DNA of 64,000 bases from contig NZ_FNCT01000004.1 in NCBI RefSeq assembly GCF_900100495.1, positions 1 to 64,000 of the forward strand. The letters are read 5' to 3'. Origin of the DNA: Pseudomonas benzenivorans. Lineage in GTDB: Bacteria > Pseudomonadota > Gammaproteobacteria > Pseudomonadales > Pseudomonadaceae. Positions 26,301 to 35,648 of the stretch are shown here, in pieces (the first letter of the stretch is position 1; each line of letters opens with the position of its first letter). Below the pieces are notes generated by a model. That model made no database searches. It had not been told where the DNA came from and worked only from the letters and a program-made list of their open reading frames with translations. The translations under genes were made by a program, and so were the position numbers.

Positions 26301-26562
26301 CACAGTCTCCTTTGGTTCGGTTTGAGCAACGCTGGACCACCAGCCCTGCGCAGCCGAGGCAACCCGGACGAAACCACCTGATGCCGCGTGAAGTGCGCCT
26401 ACCAACCCGCTGGGCAGCCGCCCCGTGCAGGGCGAAACCAACGCAGCGACTCTGCGCGATAGGCTGATATCAGTGACGATAGTTGAAGCCAGGGGCGCGT
26501 TTATGCCCATTTGGAACTGGCCTAAAGCGGCTGGATATGAACCGCTCGCCCACCCACGCGGG

Positions 26563-27237
26563 TCAGCGGTAAGGCCGACACACCGCGCCGGCACTGGGCA
26601 CCTGGCGCAGCCGGGACATCAGCTGTCCCGCGGTGAGCACCGCGGCCGGCTGCAGCGAGCAGCCGCCGGCGGCCAGCGCTTCGGCGAGCCAGGTATTGCA
26701 GGTTCGCCGCAGCGAGTAGCGGCCTTCGGCCGAGTAGAAGCGGCTCTCGCCGTACAGGCCCGGCCCGAGTTCGGCCAGCGCGCCCGGCGCCGGACGGCTG
26801 AAGCTGGCGGCGACGAATGCCAGCAGCTGGCGGTAGCCGTCCGCGCTCAGCCGCAGCTCGACGACCTCGCTGCCGGCGAAGCGGCGCCGGGGATCGCCGG
26901 CGATCTTGACCACATGCAGCACGGCGGCGTTCGAGCGGAACAGGGCCTGCAGGGCCAGGCCCAGGGTGGCCTGGGGGGCGCGGTAGAAGGCCTCGTCGCC
27001 CCAGCCGAGTTCGACGAAGTCGCCATCGCCGAAGGTTGTGGCCAGCGCGGGCAGCTCGTGCAGCAGATCGGCGCGGGCGATCACCAGGCCGGCATGCAGG
27101 CCGTGATTCACCACATGGACGCTGCGCCACGCGCGCTCCGCGCTTTCCGGCGCCGGCGGGGGCGGGGGCGGGGGCGGCGCGCTGGCACAGCCGCACAGGA
27201 TGAGGATCAGGGCCAGTAGTGCGATGCGCGTAGGCAC
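26563..27237 (-). CDS. DUF2459-type lipoprotein
   Basis: 224 residues. Lipoprotein signal with lipobox LCGC (Cys16), then a run of Pro and VHVVNHGLHAGLVI, FVELGWGDEAFYR, AVLHVVKI and RTCNTWLAEAL. The order HGxHxxL, GWGD and CNTW matches the TIGR02117/DUF2459 family, whose Cys and His look like a cysteine-peptidase-type site. The enzymatic role is not established. Outer-membrane or periplasm-facing. Confidence 0.8.
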   Translation of the reverse strand: MPTRIALLALILILCGCASAPPPPPPPPAPESAERAWRSVHVVNHGLHAGLVIARADLLHELPALATTFGDGDFVELGWGDEAFYRAPQATLGLALQALFRSNAAVLHVVKIAGDPRRRFAGSEVVELRLSADGYRQLLAFVAASFSRPAPGALAELGPGLYGESRFYSAEGRYSLRRTCNTWLAEALAAGGCSLQPAAVLTAGQLMSRLRQVPSAGAVCRPYR

Positions 27238-27380
27238 GGGGGCGGGCGGCTCGTTTGGCGGGTTGTGAAATCAGCATAGAAGCTGGCGTGCGCCTGCCCA
27301 GGCCACCCGTGTGGCCCGGGCAACCAGGTTCGGCATGAACCGCCTTTGGTTCTTGTGGGCGCGGGGGCGACGCCTAGTCC

Positions 27381-27433
27381 CATGCCCGCGAAAGCCATTG
27401 ACGCAAGAGCTTCGCGGGCATGGCCCGCTCCTA
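27381..27433. repeat. REP-like hairpin
   Basis: CATGCCCGCGAA (27381-27392) pairs perfectly with TTCGCGGGCATG (27411-27422), followed by GCCCGCTCCTAC. One of several Pseudomonas REP-type palindromes here. Confidence 0.7.
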
Positions 27434-27500
27434 CATTAGCGAGGCATCGTGGCCCAGGTCGACTGATGCGGGGGAAATGCTTCGGAGCGCACCCTGGCTC

Positions 27501-27899
27501 CTACAACGGCGGGCCTTGCTCGCGAAACCTCGAGAAGACCCGCTCGGAAAACAACAGCCAGGCGAACAGCGGGTAGCTCAGGTAATGCAGGGCGAAGATC
27601 AGCAGGCCCATCGGGCCGGGCTCGTCCTTCAGCGCCATCAGCGCCAGCAGGCCGAGATAGAGCAGTCCGAGGACCCCGCCATAGAGCCACAGCAGGCGTC
27701 GTCGCTCGCCTGGCGACGGGGCGCGGCGGTTGCGCCAGGCGAAGAGCAGGGCCATCGCGGCGGCGACCGTGGCGGCCACCAGCAGGGTGGTCGGCAAGCC
27801 GCCGAGCCTGACGAAGGTGCGCAGCAGGAAATTGAGCAGTATCACGGCCGCCACCCCGCCCAGGGCATAGCGGTGCATCGCGATCGAGGGTGTGTCCAT
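27501..27899 (-). CDS. Small integral membrane protein
   Basis: 132 residues with four predicted membrane segments (about 12-28, 36-54, 68-88, 97-118). No family recognised. It lies 31 bp downstream of the SDR gene on the same strand, so it is probably co-transcribed. Function not inferred. Confidence 0.6.
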   Translation of the reverse strand: MDTPSIAMHRYALGGVAAVILLNFLLRTFVRLGGLPTTLLVAATVAAAMALLFAWRNRRAPSPGERRRLLWLYGGVLGLLYLGLLALMALKDEPGPMGLLIFALHYLSYPLFAWLLFSERVFSRFREQGPPL

Positions 27900-27930
27900 G
27901 GTCTGCTCCGTCCGTCGATGAAGGCGTGGG

Positions 27931-28761
27931 CTACAGCGCGCGGTTCAGGCCGAAGCGTTTCTTCAGCACGGCGTCGAGCAAGCCCTTGGGTATCAGCGTA
28001 GCCAGTAGCGGCAGGGCGCGGCTGCCGTTGCCCAGGCGCAGCAGGCGCGGGCGCTTGCCGCCTTGCACGGCGGCGAGCAGCTCGCGGGCGAACTGCTCGG
28101 CCGGGGTCGGCTTGTCCTGCGAGGCGTTGGCGCGGGCGCGGATGCCCTCGCGCAGCGGCCACCAGGGCGAGCCTTCGCCGATCAGGCTTTCGGCTTCGCG
28201 GCTGGCATTGGCACCGAAGCTCGAGGCGATGGCCCCCGGCTGCACCTCCAGCACCCCGATGCCGAAGGGCGCCAGCTCCAGGCGCAGGGCGTCGGAGAGG
28301 GCATGCACCGCGGCCTTCGAGGCGCAGTAGGCGCCGGCGAAGGGGGTGACCAGCACACCGGAGACGCTGCCGATATTCACCACCAGGCCGCGCTTGCGGC
28401 GCAGCAGCGGGAACAGCGCGCGGGTGATGCCGACGATGGAAAACACGTTGGTCTCGAACTGCCGCTGCAGGGCCGGGGCGCCACCGTCGAGCAGCGGGCC
28501 CATGGCGCCGTAGCCGGCGTTGTTGATCAGCACATCGAGACCGCCGGCTTCCTCGTTCAGCCGTGCGGCCAACTGCTCGATCGAGGCGGTGTCGTTGACC
28601 TCCAATTGCACCGCGGTGAAACCGGCGGCCTGCAGCGCGGCGAGGTCTTCGGCCTTGCGCGCGGTGGCCCAGACCCGGTAGCCGGCGGTCTGGAAGGCGT
28701 CGGCCAGGGCGCGGCCGATGCCGCTGGAGCAGCCGGTGATCAGGGCGATGGGCTGGGGCAT
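27931..28761 (-). CDS. SDR-family oxidoreductase
   Basis: 276 residues of the classical SDR type: nucleotide site TGCSSGIG (9-16), NNAG (80-83), and an intact Ser/Tyr/Lys set in GSVSG and YCASK. The long C-terminal part and ALITGCSSGIGRALADAF start are typical of the retinol/short-chain alcohol dehydrogenase-like group. Substrate unknown. Probably first gene of a pair with the small membrane protein. Confidence 0.85.
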   Translation of the reverse strand: MPQPIALITGCSSGIGRALADAFQTAGYRVWATARKAEDLAALQAAGFTAVQLEVNDTASIEQLAARLNEEAGGLDVLINNAGYGAMGPLLDGGAPALQRQFETNVFSIVGITRALFPLLRRKRGLVVNIGSVSGVLVTPFAGAYCASKAAVHALSDALRLELAPFGIGVLEVQPGAIASSFGANASREAESLIGEGSPWWPLREGIRARANASQDKPTPAEQFARELLAAVQGGKRPRLLRLGNGSRALPLLATLIPKGLLDAVLKKRFGLNRAL

Positions 28762-28778
28762 GGGCGGGCTTCCTTGTG

Positions 28779-28806
28779 TGGGGTAGGGTGCGCCGTGCGC
28801 ACCAAA
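28779..28806. repeat. REP half-element
   Basis: GGTAGGGTGCGCCGTGCGCACCAAA is a short REP-type hairpin (GGTGCGC/GCGCACC) between two minus-strand genes. Confidence 0.6.
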
Positions 28807-28828
28807 TATGCCGGGTTATCGGTGCGGA

Positions 28829-29293
28829 TCAGCGCGCGAACTGGCCCTGCAGGCGTTCGGCGCGAAATTCCAGGGTAGACGCGCGGTAGCCGCTGCGCAG
28901 GCTCGGTAGCGGCAGGCAGTCCTGCCAGGTGGCGCCGGGCAGCAGTTCGCCGGGGCCGCTGTAGCGCGGCGACTCGTACAGGCGTTGGGCCAGGTTGATG
29001 CTGTCGCCGGGGCGGTAAGCGGCGATCTGCCAGCGCAGTTCGAGCAGGGCGGCGTCGCTGCCGTTCTTCAGCTCGAGGGCCAGCGGGCGGTCGGCCGGGC
29101 AGCGCTGCGGGGCGTAGACCAGGCGCAGTTCCAGGTGGGCCAGGTGGCGCGTCTCGCGGCCTTCCTGCCAGAGCACCCAACTGGCGACCAGGCCCAGGCC
29201 GATCAGCGCGGCCAGGGAAATCGGCAGGGCCTTGCCCGGGTAGCGGATCAGCAGGGCCAGCCAACTGAGGATCAGGATCGCGCCGAAGAGCAT
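28829..29293 (-). CDS. Membrane-anchored protein of unknown function
   Basis: 154 residues from ATG 29293. Two N-terminal hydrophobic segments (about 3-18 and 23-42) and a periplasmic-looking beta-rich domain (LRLVYAPQRCPADRPLALELKNGS). It lies directly downstream of the algA terminator. No family recognised; similar short membrane proteins are common in Pseudomonas. Confidence 0.65.
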   Translation of the reverse strand: MLFGAILILSWLALLIRYPGKALPISLAALIGLGLVASWVLWQEGRETRHLAHLELRLVYAPQRCPADRPLALELKNGSDAALLELRWQIAAYRPGDSINLAQRLYESPRYSGPGELLPGATWQDCLPLPSLRSGYRASTLEFRAERLQGQFAR

Positions 29294-29359
29294 GGAGGGG
29301 GCCTTGGTGGACAGGACAGGGCTTTATCCTACACAAGGCGGCGCCGGCATGCGCCGTGC

Positions 29360-29396
29360 TAAAGAGGGGCCGGCCCTCCCGCAGGAGAGGGCCGGC
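29360..29396 (-). terminator. Terminator of the alginate operon
   Basis: A perfect 10-bp stem GCCGGCCCTC/GAGGGCCGGC (29369-29396) lies six bases after the algA stop. On the minus strand it is followed by CCCCTCTTT. A strong GC stem with a modest T tract. Confidence 0.65.
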
Positions 29397-29402
29397 GGGT
29401 GC

Positions 29403-30842
29403 TCAGCGGGCGACGACGCTGAGCGGGGTTACGTTGCTGCGGCCGTAGACGTCTTCGAAGCGCTCGATGTCGTCTTCGCCGAGGTAGCTGCCCGATTGCA
29501 CCTCGATGATCTCCAGGGGGATCTTGCCGGGGTTGGCCAGGCGGTGCAGCGAGGCGATCGGGATGTAGGTGGACTGGTTCTCGGTGAGCAGGAAGGTCTT
29601 CTCGCCACAGGTCACCTGGGCGGTGCCGGAGACCACGATCCAGTGCTCGGCGCGGTGGTGGTGCATCTGCAGCGACAGCTGCGCGCCGGGCTTGACCGTG
29701 ATGTGCTTGACCTGGAAGCGCCCGCCCATGTCCACCGAGTCGTAGGAGCCCCAGGGCCGGTAGACCTCGCAGTGGTTCTGGGTTTCGCTGCGGCCTTGGG
29801 CGTCGAGCTGGTTGACCACCTTCTTCACGTCCTGCACGCGGTCGCGGTGGGCGATCATCATGGCGTCCTTGGTTTCCACCACGACGATGTCTTCCAGGCC
29901 GATCACCGAGACCAGCTTGCCGTTGCCGTGCACCAGGCAGTTGTGGCTGTCGTGCACCAGTACATCGCCCTTGGTGACGTTGCCGTGCTCGTCCTTGGCG
30001 TGCACGTCCCAGATCGACGACCAGCTGCCGACATCGTTCCAGCCGGCGTCGAGCGGCACCACGCAGGCGCGCGCGGTCTTTTCCATCACCGTGTAGTCGA
30101 TCGAGTTGTCCGGGCAGCACTCGAAGGTGGCGGCATCGATGCTCACCACGTCGCCTTCGTGCTGGCTGCGCTCCAGGGCCAGCAGGCAGGTGTCGTAGAT
30201 GTCCGCGTCGTGCTTCTTCAGCTCCTCCAGGTAGCGGCTGGCGCGGAACAGGAACATGCCGCTGTTCCAGTAGTAGTCGCCGGATGCGACGAACTCGCGG
30301 GCGCGCGCCTCGTCGGGTTTCTCGACGAAGCGCTGCACGCGGATCACACCTTCCGGCAGCCCGGCGTCGGCCACCGACTTGATATAGCCATAGCCGGTTT
30401 CCGGGCGGCTGGCGGGGATGCCGAACAGCACCATCTCGCCTTTTTCCGCGGCTTTGGCGGCCAGCGCCAGGGCCTGCTGGAAGGCGCGCTGGTTCTCCAG
30501 CACATGGTCGGCGGGGAGTACCAGCAGCAGCTCGTCACGCCCCTCGGCGAGCAGCTTCATCGCGGCGATGGCCACCGCCGGCGCGGTGTTGCGGCCGAAG
30601 GGTTCGAGCAGCAGCGCCTGGCTGGCCAGTTGCTGCGCGGCCAGTTGTTCCTGGACGATGAAACGGTGCTCCTTGTTGCACACCAGCACTGGCGCCTGCA
30701 TGCCGGCGAAGGTCAGGCGCTTGATGGTTTGCTGGAACAGGGTGTCCTCGCCGGTCAGGGCGAGGAACTGCTTGGGATACTGCTTGCGGGAAAGGGGCCA
30801 GAGTCGCGAGCCGCTGCCACCGGAAAGAATTACTGGGATCAT
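29403..30842 (-). CDS. algA: Bifunctional mannose-6-P isomerase / mannose-1-P guanylyltransferase
   Basis: 480 residues from ATG 30842. The N-terminal guanylyltransferase half has the pyrophosphorylase signature ILSGGSGSRLWPLSRKQYPKQF and FVEKPDE. The C-terminal isomerase half is a cupin with the metal site QMHHHRAEHWIVVSG. It makes both mannose-6-P and GDP-mannose, the precursor AlgD oxidises. It is last of the operon and separated from algF by 176 bp, the widest gap in the cluster. Length equals the P. aeruginosa protein within a residue or so. Confidence 0.97.
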   Translation of the reverse strand: MIPVILSGGSGSRLWPLSRKQYPKQFLALTGEDTLFQQTIKRLTFAGMQAPVLVCNKEHRFIVQEQLAAQQLASQALLLEPFGRNTAPAVAIAAMKLLAEGRDELLLVLPADHVLENQRAFQQALALAAKAAEKGEMVLFGIPASRPETGYGYIKSVADAGLPEGVIRVQRFVEKPDEARAREFVASGDYYWNSGMFLFRASRYLEELKKHDADIYDTCLLALERSQHEGDVVSIDAATFECCPDNSIDYTVMEKTARACVVPLDAGWNDVGSWSSIWDVHAKDEHGNVTKGDVLVHDSHNCLVHGNGKLVSVIGLEDIVVVETKDAMMIAHRDRVQDVKKVVNQLDAQGRSETQNHCEVYRPWGSYDSVDMGGRFQVKHITVKPGAQLSLQMHHHRAEHWIVVSGTAQVTCGEKTFLLTENQSTYIPIASLHRLANPGKIPLEIIEVQSGSYLGEDDIERFEDVYGRSNVTPLSVVAR

Positions 30843-31018
30843 CTCTGTTCTCCTGAAGCGTTCATGCATTCGGTTGGGTGTGGCCCGCGGCGTCGCGGGC
30901 AACGTTTGCAGCCATGCTCCCTAAGGAGCAGTGGGGGACCTCTCCGCTGCGCCCTCTCGGGGAGGGCGCCGTGATGCATGCCGGTCTAGCGCCGGTCTTG
31001 ACATTGTTCGGGTGCCGT
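30843..31018. other. 176-bp gap between algF and algA
   Basis: Contains a hairpin-forming stretch around 30950-30970 (CGCCCTCTCGGGGAGGGCG) upstream of algA. No clear -35/-10. It could attenuate or stabilise the distal mRNA; the sequence alone cannot tell. Confidence 0.4.
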
Positions 31019-31666
31019 TCAATTGGTTTGCGCCGGGCGCTTGACCCACACCGGCGAGAGCTTGCCGGCGCTGCCGGTGACGTACAGACAGACCACTTCG
31101 CCGCGCGCCAGGCTGACCGGCTTGAGGTCGCTGACCTTGCGCTCGCCGTCGTACAGCGCCAGACCGACCTTGACCGGGTTGATCTCGCGCTCGCCGCGGC
31201 CGTTGGGGGCGACGGCCTCGACCACCGGGGTCTTGCCGTCGGCGGTCTTCAGGGTCAGCGCGCTGTCGGAGAGGTTCTGCACCCGCAGCAGGGCTTTCTG
31301 CTTGTTGGCGAACGGCGGCTCCTCCACCAGCTTGGGCGCGGTGCCTGGCTGGTTGACCAGGGTGTAGTAGCGATTGGCGTCGAGCTTCACCGGCAGCGTG
31401 GCGCTGCCGACCTGGGCGCTGTAGCTGCCCGGCGGCAGGAAGCTGAAGTCGCTGGAAGCCAGCGGGGCGATGTCGCTGAGGGCGGTGTTGCCGACGCTGA
31501 CGCTGAGCTCGCTGTTGCCGGCGTTGTAGGCGCGCACGAAGCTCGAGCCCTTCGGCGCGACCGGGCCGTAGAGGCCGCCTTCGCCGGCCTCGGCGTGCAG
31601 GGCGCCGAGGCCCAGGGCGAGGGCGCAGGCATACGACGTCCAGCTGCGTTTGGTCTGGCTGATCAT
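31019..31666 (-). CDS. algF: Alginate O-acetylation protein AlgF
   Basis: 215 residues from ATG 31666, where the Sec leader begins (MISQTKRSWTSYACALAL, cleavage near AEAG). The first Met of the longer frame lies beyond the leader and is not used. Beta-rich periplasmic protein (LYGPVAPKGSSFVRAYNA). AlgF is needed, with AlgI, AlgJ and AlgX, to O-acetylate mannuronate residues in the periplasm. Follows algJ by 98 bp. Confidence 0.95.
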   Translation of the reverse strand: MISQTKRSWTSYACALALGLGALHAEAGEGGLYGPVAPKGSSFVRAYNAGNSELSVSVGNTALSDIAPLASSDFSFLPPGSYSAQVGSATLPVKLDANRYYTLVNQPGTAPKLVEEPPFANKQKALLRVQNLSDSALTLKTADGKTPVVEAVAPNGRGEREINPVKVGLALYDGERKVSDLKPVSLARGEVVCLYVTGSAGKLSPVWVKRPAQTN

Positions 31667-31764
31667 GGGTGTTCCTCCATCTTGCGGTGCAGTGGCCACA
31701 TGGCCGTTTTGTATCGAGCGGCCGCAGGGCGGCCAGTTCGGGGTCCCGTGGTTGCCGGGACGGT

Positions 31765-32907
31765 TCAGCGGCTGGCGGTGGTCGCCAGGCCTTGGTTGCC
31801 GGTGCGGTCCTTCAGCTCGGCGATCCAGGCCGGATCGAAGTCGCTGAGGTCGTTGGCCATCGGCAGGTAGCGTTCGGGGAATTCCCAGATCACCAGCTGC
31901 GGCGCGGCGTTCTTCAGTTCCTCGCTCTGCAGGTACTTGAGCATCGGCAGGAGCGGCCCGTGGCCGTCTTCGGCGTGGTTGCTCAGGTCGCGTTGCAGGT
32001 GCTGGCGCAGCGCGCCGGCAAAGTTCCAGTTGGGGTTGGCGCTGTAGCTGGTGCCGACCAGGGTCACCGGCAGCTCGCTGTCGGCGAACAGCGCATCGGC
32101 GCCGCTGGCCTGGTCGACGGCGCGGGTCTGGTGCTTCTGCAGCGGGTCGGGGGCCGGCAGCAGCTCGGCGAACAGCGGGTCGAGCGGCAGGAAGCGGGTC
32201 AGGTCGCCCTTGTACGGCGCCTGTTCGCCGGCCTCGGTGACGAACTGCTGCGGCTCGCCGCCGAGCGCCAGCGATTGGCTCACGGCTGCGCCCAGCTGGC
32301 GGGCGACGATCTCGGCACCGAGCGGGGTCCAGTGGGTGTCGGTGCGCAGGAACAGCGGGCCCTGCTGCTTGGCCTGCTGCAACGGGCCGAGCAGGTCCGG
32401 CGCGGTGATCCCGGCGCCGCGCGCGGCCACATGGAACTCCTGGTAGAGCCGTTGCTGCAGGCTGCTGGCGCGGTGCTCGCCGAGGTGTTCCGGGTACAGC
32501 CGCGCCTTGGCCGGGACTATGGCCAGGACCAGGGCGATATCGCGGCGGGCCAGCTCGTCGCGCACCCCCTGGATCAGCGCCAGGTTGTCGCGCAGGTTTT
32601 GCCGGGCGCCTTCCACCGGCTTGAACTCTTCATCGGAGAACAGCCAGTCGTCGCTGCCGACCAGCACGCCGGGGCGGCCTTCGCCGAACAGCAGGTAGTC
32701 CAGCGCGGCCCAGACGTTGGTGCCGATCTCCTTGACCGGCAGCTGCTTGTCGTAGTGGCTTTCGAAGGTCTTCGCCAGGCCGCCGTCGAGCACGCTGAAC
32801 CGGTTGGGCAACTGGTAGCTGAGCACGCCGCGCAGCGACCAGAGGAACACCAGAACCAGTGCGCCGAGGAACAGGGCGACATAGAGTTTGCGTAGCGGAC
32901 GGGTCAT
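31765..32907 (-). CDS. algJ: Alginate O-acetyltransferase AlgJ
   Basis: 380 residues. A single N-terminal anchor (about 8-28), then an SGNH-like domain with the Asp-His motif DTHWTP and Ser in VGTSYS, the catalytic triad pattern of AlgJ/AlgX. It is thought to receive acetyl groups from AlgI and pass them to AlgX. Twelve bases separate it from algI. Confidence 0.96.
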   Translation of the reverse strand: MTRPLRKLYVALFLGALVLVFLWSLRGVLSYQLPNRFSVLDGGLAKTFESHYDKQLPVKEIGTNVWAALDYLLFGEGRPGVLVGSDDWLFSDEEFKPVEGARQNLRDNLALIQGVRDELARRDIALVLAIVPAKARLYPEHLGEHRASSLQQRLYQEFHVAARGAGITAPDLLGPLQQAKQQGPLFLRTDTHWTPLGAEIVARQLGAAVSQSLALGGEPQQFVTEAGEQAPYKGDLTRFLPLDPLFAELLPAPDPLQKHQTRAVDQASGADALFADSELPVTLVGTSYSANPNWNFAGALRQHLQRDLSNHAEDGHGPLLPMLKYLQSEELKNAAPQLVIWEFPERYLPMANDLSDFDPAWIAELKDRTGNQGLATTASR

Positions 32908-32919
32908 GCTCGGCCTCGC

Positions 32920-34404
32920 TCAGAACTGGAAGTAGAGGAAAGGGGAGTAGCTCTGCGCCGAGAGCTTGAGGATCGAGGCGCAGAACAGCAGGAGCAGCGC
33001 GGCACGCACCAGGTAGCGCGAGCGCTCGACCGGCAGCGCCACGGCGCCGGCAGCGCTTGCCAGCAGGCCGCTATCGTCTGGCGCACCGGTGCCCGGAGCC
33101 TTGGCGGCCAGCGGCCGGCGGTAGAACTGGCGCAGGCCGCAGAAGGCCAGCACGGCATAGGCCAGCAGCAGGGTGGCGATCTGCAGGTCGCTGACGCTGG
33201 CGCGGCCCAGTTCGCTGAGCTGCCAGCCGTCGAAGGCGAACAGCGCGGCGTACATGCGCCAGGCCACGTCGAGGTTCTCGGCGCGGAAGATCACCCAGCC
33301 GAGCATCACCAGCAGGAAGGTCAGCGCCCACTTCAGCGGGTTGATCGCCTTCGGCGCGGCGTTGACCCCCAGCGCCCGCTCGATGGCCAGCCACATGCCG
33401 TGCCAGGCGCCCCAGATCAGGAAGGTCCAGTTGGCGCCGTGCCAGAAACCGCCGAGCAGCATGGTCAGGAACAGGTTGCGGTAGGTGTTGAAGGTGCCCT
33501 TGCGGTTGCCGCCCAGCGGTACGTACAGGTAGTCGCGCAGCCAGGTCGACAGGCTGATGTGCCAGCGCCGCCAGAACTCGGTGATCGACTGGCTGATATA
33601 GGGCTGGTTGAAGTTCTCCATGAAGCGGAAGCCCATCATCAGGCCGAGGCCGATGGCCATGTCGCTGTAGCCGGAGAAGTCGAAATACAGCTGCGCGGTA
33701 TAGGCCAGCATGCCCAGCCAGGCGTCGCCGGTGCTGGGGTCCTGTAGGGCGAAGCAGTGGTCGACCAGCGGCGCCAGGCTGTCGGCGATGAACACCTTCT
33801 TGACGAAGCCCTGCATGAAGCGGGTGGCGCCCTCGGAGAACTTGTCGAGGCTGTGGCTGCGGTCGGTGAACTGGTCGGCCAGATCCTTGTAGCGCAGCAC
33901 CGGCCCGGCGATCAGCTGCGGGAACAGGGCGATGAAGGCGGCGAAGTTGATCAGGTTCTCGGTCGGCTCGGTGTCGCCGCGGTACACATCGATCAGGTAG
34001 CTGAGCGACTGGAAGATATAGAAGGAAATGCCGATCGGCAGGATCACCTGGGTCAGCAGGAACGGCTCGAAACCGGCCGCCTCCAGCGCCTTGTTGAGGT
34101 TGGTCACGCCGAAGTTGGCGTACTTGAAGTAGCCCAGGGTCGCCAGGTTGCCGACCACGCCCCACAGCACCCAGCGCCGCGCCGCCTGGCTGCGCACGCC
34201 GGCGCGGTGGATGCGCAGGCCGAAGCCGTAGTTCCACAGGGTGACCACGACGAACAGCAGGAGGAAATCCACCCGCCACCAGGCGTAGAACACATAGCTG
34301 CCGATCAGGATCAGCAGGTTGCGGTAACGCGGTGCGCTCAAGTAGTACAAGCCGAGAAAGATCGGCAGGAACAAGAACAAGAACACGTTGGATGAAAAGA
34401 CCAT
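32920..34404 (-). CDS. algI: Alginate O-acetylation MBOAT protein AlgI
   Basis: 494 residues from ATG 34404 (MVFSSNVFLFLFLP). Multi-pass membrane protein of the MBOAT family; the catalytic His lies in WHGANWTFLIWGAWHG and the second conserved motif is QLYFDFSGYSDMA. It moves acetyl groups across the inner membrane to AlgJ. About 26 residues shorter than the P. aeruginosa protein, mostly by a shortened linker near the C-terminus (APGTGAPDDSG). Confidence 0.96.
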   Translation of the reverse strand: MVFSSNVFLFLFLPIFLGLYYLSAPRYRNLLILIGSYVFYAWWRVDFLLLFVVVTLWNYGFGLRIHRAGVRSQAARRWVLWGVVGNLATLGYFKYANFGVTNLNKALEAAGFEPFLLTQVILPIGISFYIFQSLSYLIDVYRGDTEPTENLINFAAFIALFPQLIAGPVLRYKDLADQFTDRSHSLDKFSEGATRFMQGFVKKVFIADSLAPLVDHCFALQDPSTGDAWLGMLAYTAQLYFDFSGYSDMAIGLGLMMGFRFMENFNQPYISQSITEFWRRWHISLSTWLRDYLYVPLGGNRKGTFNTYRNLFLTMLLGGFWHGANWTFLIWGAWHGMWLAIERALGVNAAPKAINPLKWALTFLLVMLGWVIFRAENLDVAWRMYAALFAFDGWQLSELGRASVSDLQIATLLLAYAVLAFCGLRQFYRRPLAAKAPGTGAPDDSGLLASAAGAVALPVERSRYLVRAALLLLFCASILKLSAQSYSPFLYFQF

Positions 34405-34530
34405 CCGTCTCTCTCCGTTGAATGACACTCTTCCAGGGCTCGCAAGCCCCCCCTTTCCCCCCCGCGAGCGGGGAGGGTCTTTCATCGTTCTGCTTAGCGC
34501 CGCGGCGCTGGTAGCGCTGTGCTCACGCTC
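34405..34530. other. 126-bp algL-algI gap
   Basis: GC-rich, with C-runs (CCCCCCTTTCCCCCCC) and a GAGCGGGGAGGGTC stretch. An internal promoter has been reported near algI in P. aeruginosa; I see no clear promoter motif here. Confidence 0.35.
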
Positions 34531-35631
34531 TCAGCTATCGCCCCGCTGCTTGGGGTTGAACACCCGGGTCACGTCGCCGCCAAGGCGGAAGGTCTTGAAC
34601 GGACCCAGCTCCTGTTTGTATTCGCGGGTCTCGGCCGAGCAGGCGTAGAGCGCGCAGTAGGGCTCCAGCCAGGCGAACTTGGCGGGCTTCTTCAGCTCGG
34701 CGAGGTCCTGCTTGGCGCCGCTCCTGGCGGCGAAGGCGGCCTGTTCGTCGATCCCGTCGAGCACCCGTTCGGCCAGGCGCTCGAGGGCACCGTGGTTTTC
34801 CGCGCGCAGGTCGACGCCGTTGGCCTGGGCGAAGGCGGCGACCATCGCCAGCGGCGGCAGGCTGTAGTTGTGGTAGGCGAGGGCGCGTTGCTTGCGCTTG
34901 AGTTCGTTGGGCAGGTAGCCGTCCGCGTCGACCTGGCTGGCGGCCACGCGGAACTGCGCCACGGACCAGTCGAACAGGTCGCGGCGGTCGGTGGCCACGG
35001 CGGTGGCCATCACCGACCAGGCGGCCCAGTAGCTGTGGTTGTTGACCTTCTTCAGCGGCAGGTCGCTCCAGTCGCGCACGGTGCGCTCGGCCATCTCGAC
35101 GAACCAGGATTCGATCAGCCGCGTCTGCTGCTGGTACGGCGCCAGCGGTCGCGACGCGGAGAATTTCAGGCGCAGGTAGGCGGAGGACAGGCTGCCCAGG
35201 GTCCATTTGCGGATCGACTTGCCGGTGTGGTTGTGCTCCGCGCTGAGCAGGGCATCGGCCTGGGCCCAGCTGGCCATCCAGTTCAGCGCGCACTCGAGCT
35301 GCTGGCGGTCGCCGCCGTCCATGTAGCGCATGACCTGGATATTGACCCCGCGCTCCAGCTCGGTGATGTCCGCGGTGCTGGCGCGAAAGGCCTTTTCGGC
35401 GGCCTTGTTGAGGGTCGCGCGGGCCTTGTCCGAGCCTTCGTACTTGCTGCGGAACACCAGCTTGGCGGTGTAGGGCTTGGGCGGTGCGGCGCAGCTGCGC
35501 GGCTTCTTGTCGGTAACGGTCACCGGCGCGAAGTAGCCGGCCGGCGGTACCAGGCCGGCGGCCAGCGCCGGCTGGGCGAGCAGGGCGGCCGCCAGCAGGC
35601 AGGGGGCGAGTAGCCGGGTTGGACGTTGCAT
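34531..35631 (-). CDS. algL: Alginate lyase AlgL
   Basis: 366 residues from ATG 35631 with a Sec leader (ending ALAAG). The lyase active site is seen in NNHSYWAAW; the surrounding [15 protein letters not shown] and [12 protein letters not shown] are family hallmarks (PL5). AlgL clears polymer that is misrouted into the periplasm. A longer open frame upstream belongs to the shadow of algX. Length equals P. aeruginosa AlgL within a residue. Confidence 0.97.
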   Translation of the reverse strand: MQRPTRLLAPCLLAAALLAQPALAAGLVPPAGYFAPVTVTDKKPRSCAAPPKPYTAKLVFRSKYEGSDKARATLNKAAEKAFRASTADITELERGVNIQVMRYMDGGDRQQLECALNWMASWAQADALLSAEHNHTGKSIRKWTLGSLSSAYLRLKFSASRPLAPYQQQTRLIESWFVEMAERTVRDWSDLPLKKVNNHSYWAAWSVMATAVATDRRDLFDWSVAQFRVAASQVDADGYLPNELKRKQRALAYHNYSLPPLAMVAAFAQANGVDLRAENHGALERLAERVLDGIDEQAAFAARSGAKQDLAELKKPAKFAWLEPYCALYACSAETREYKQELGPFKTFRLGGDVTRVFNPKQRGDS

Positions 35632-35648
35632 GGTCTCTCCTTGCCCCT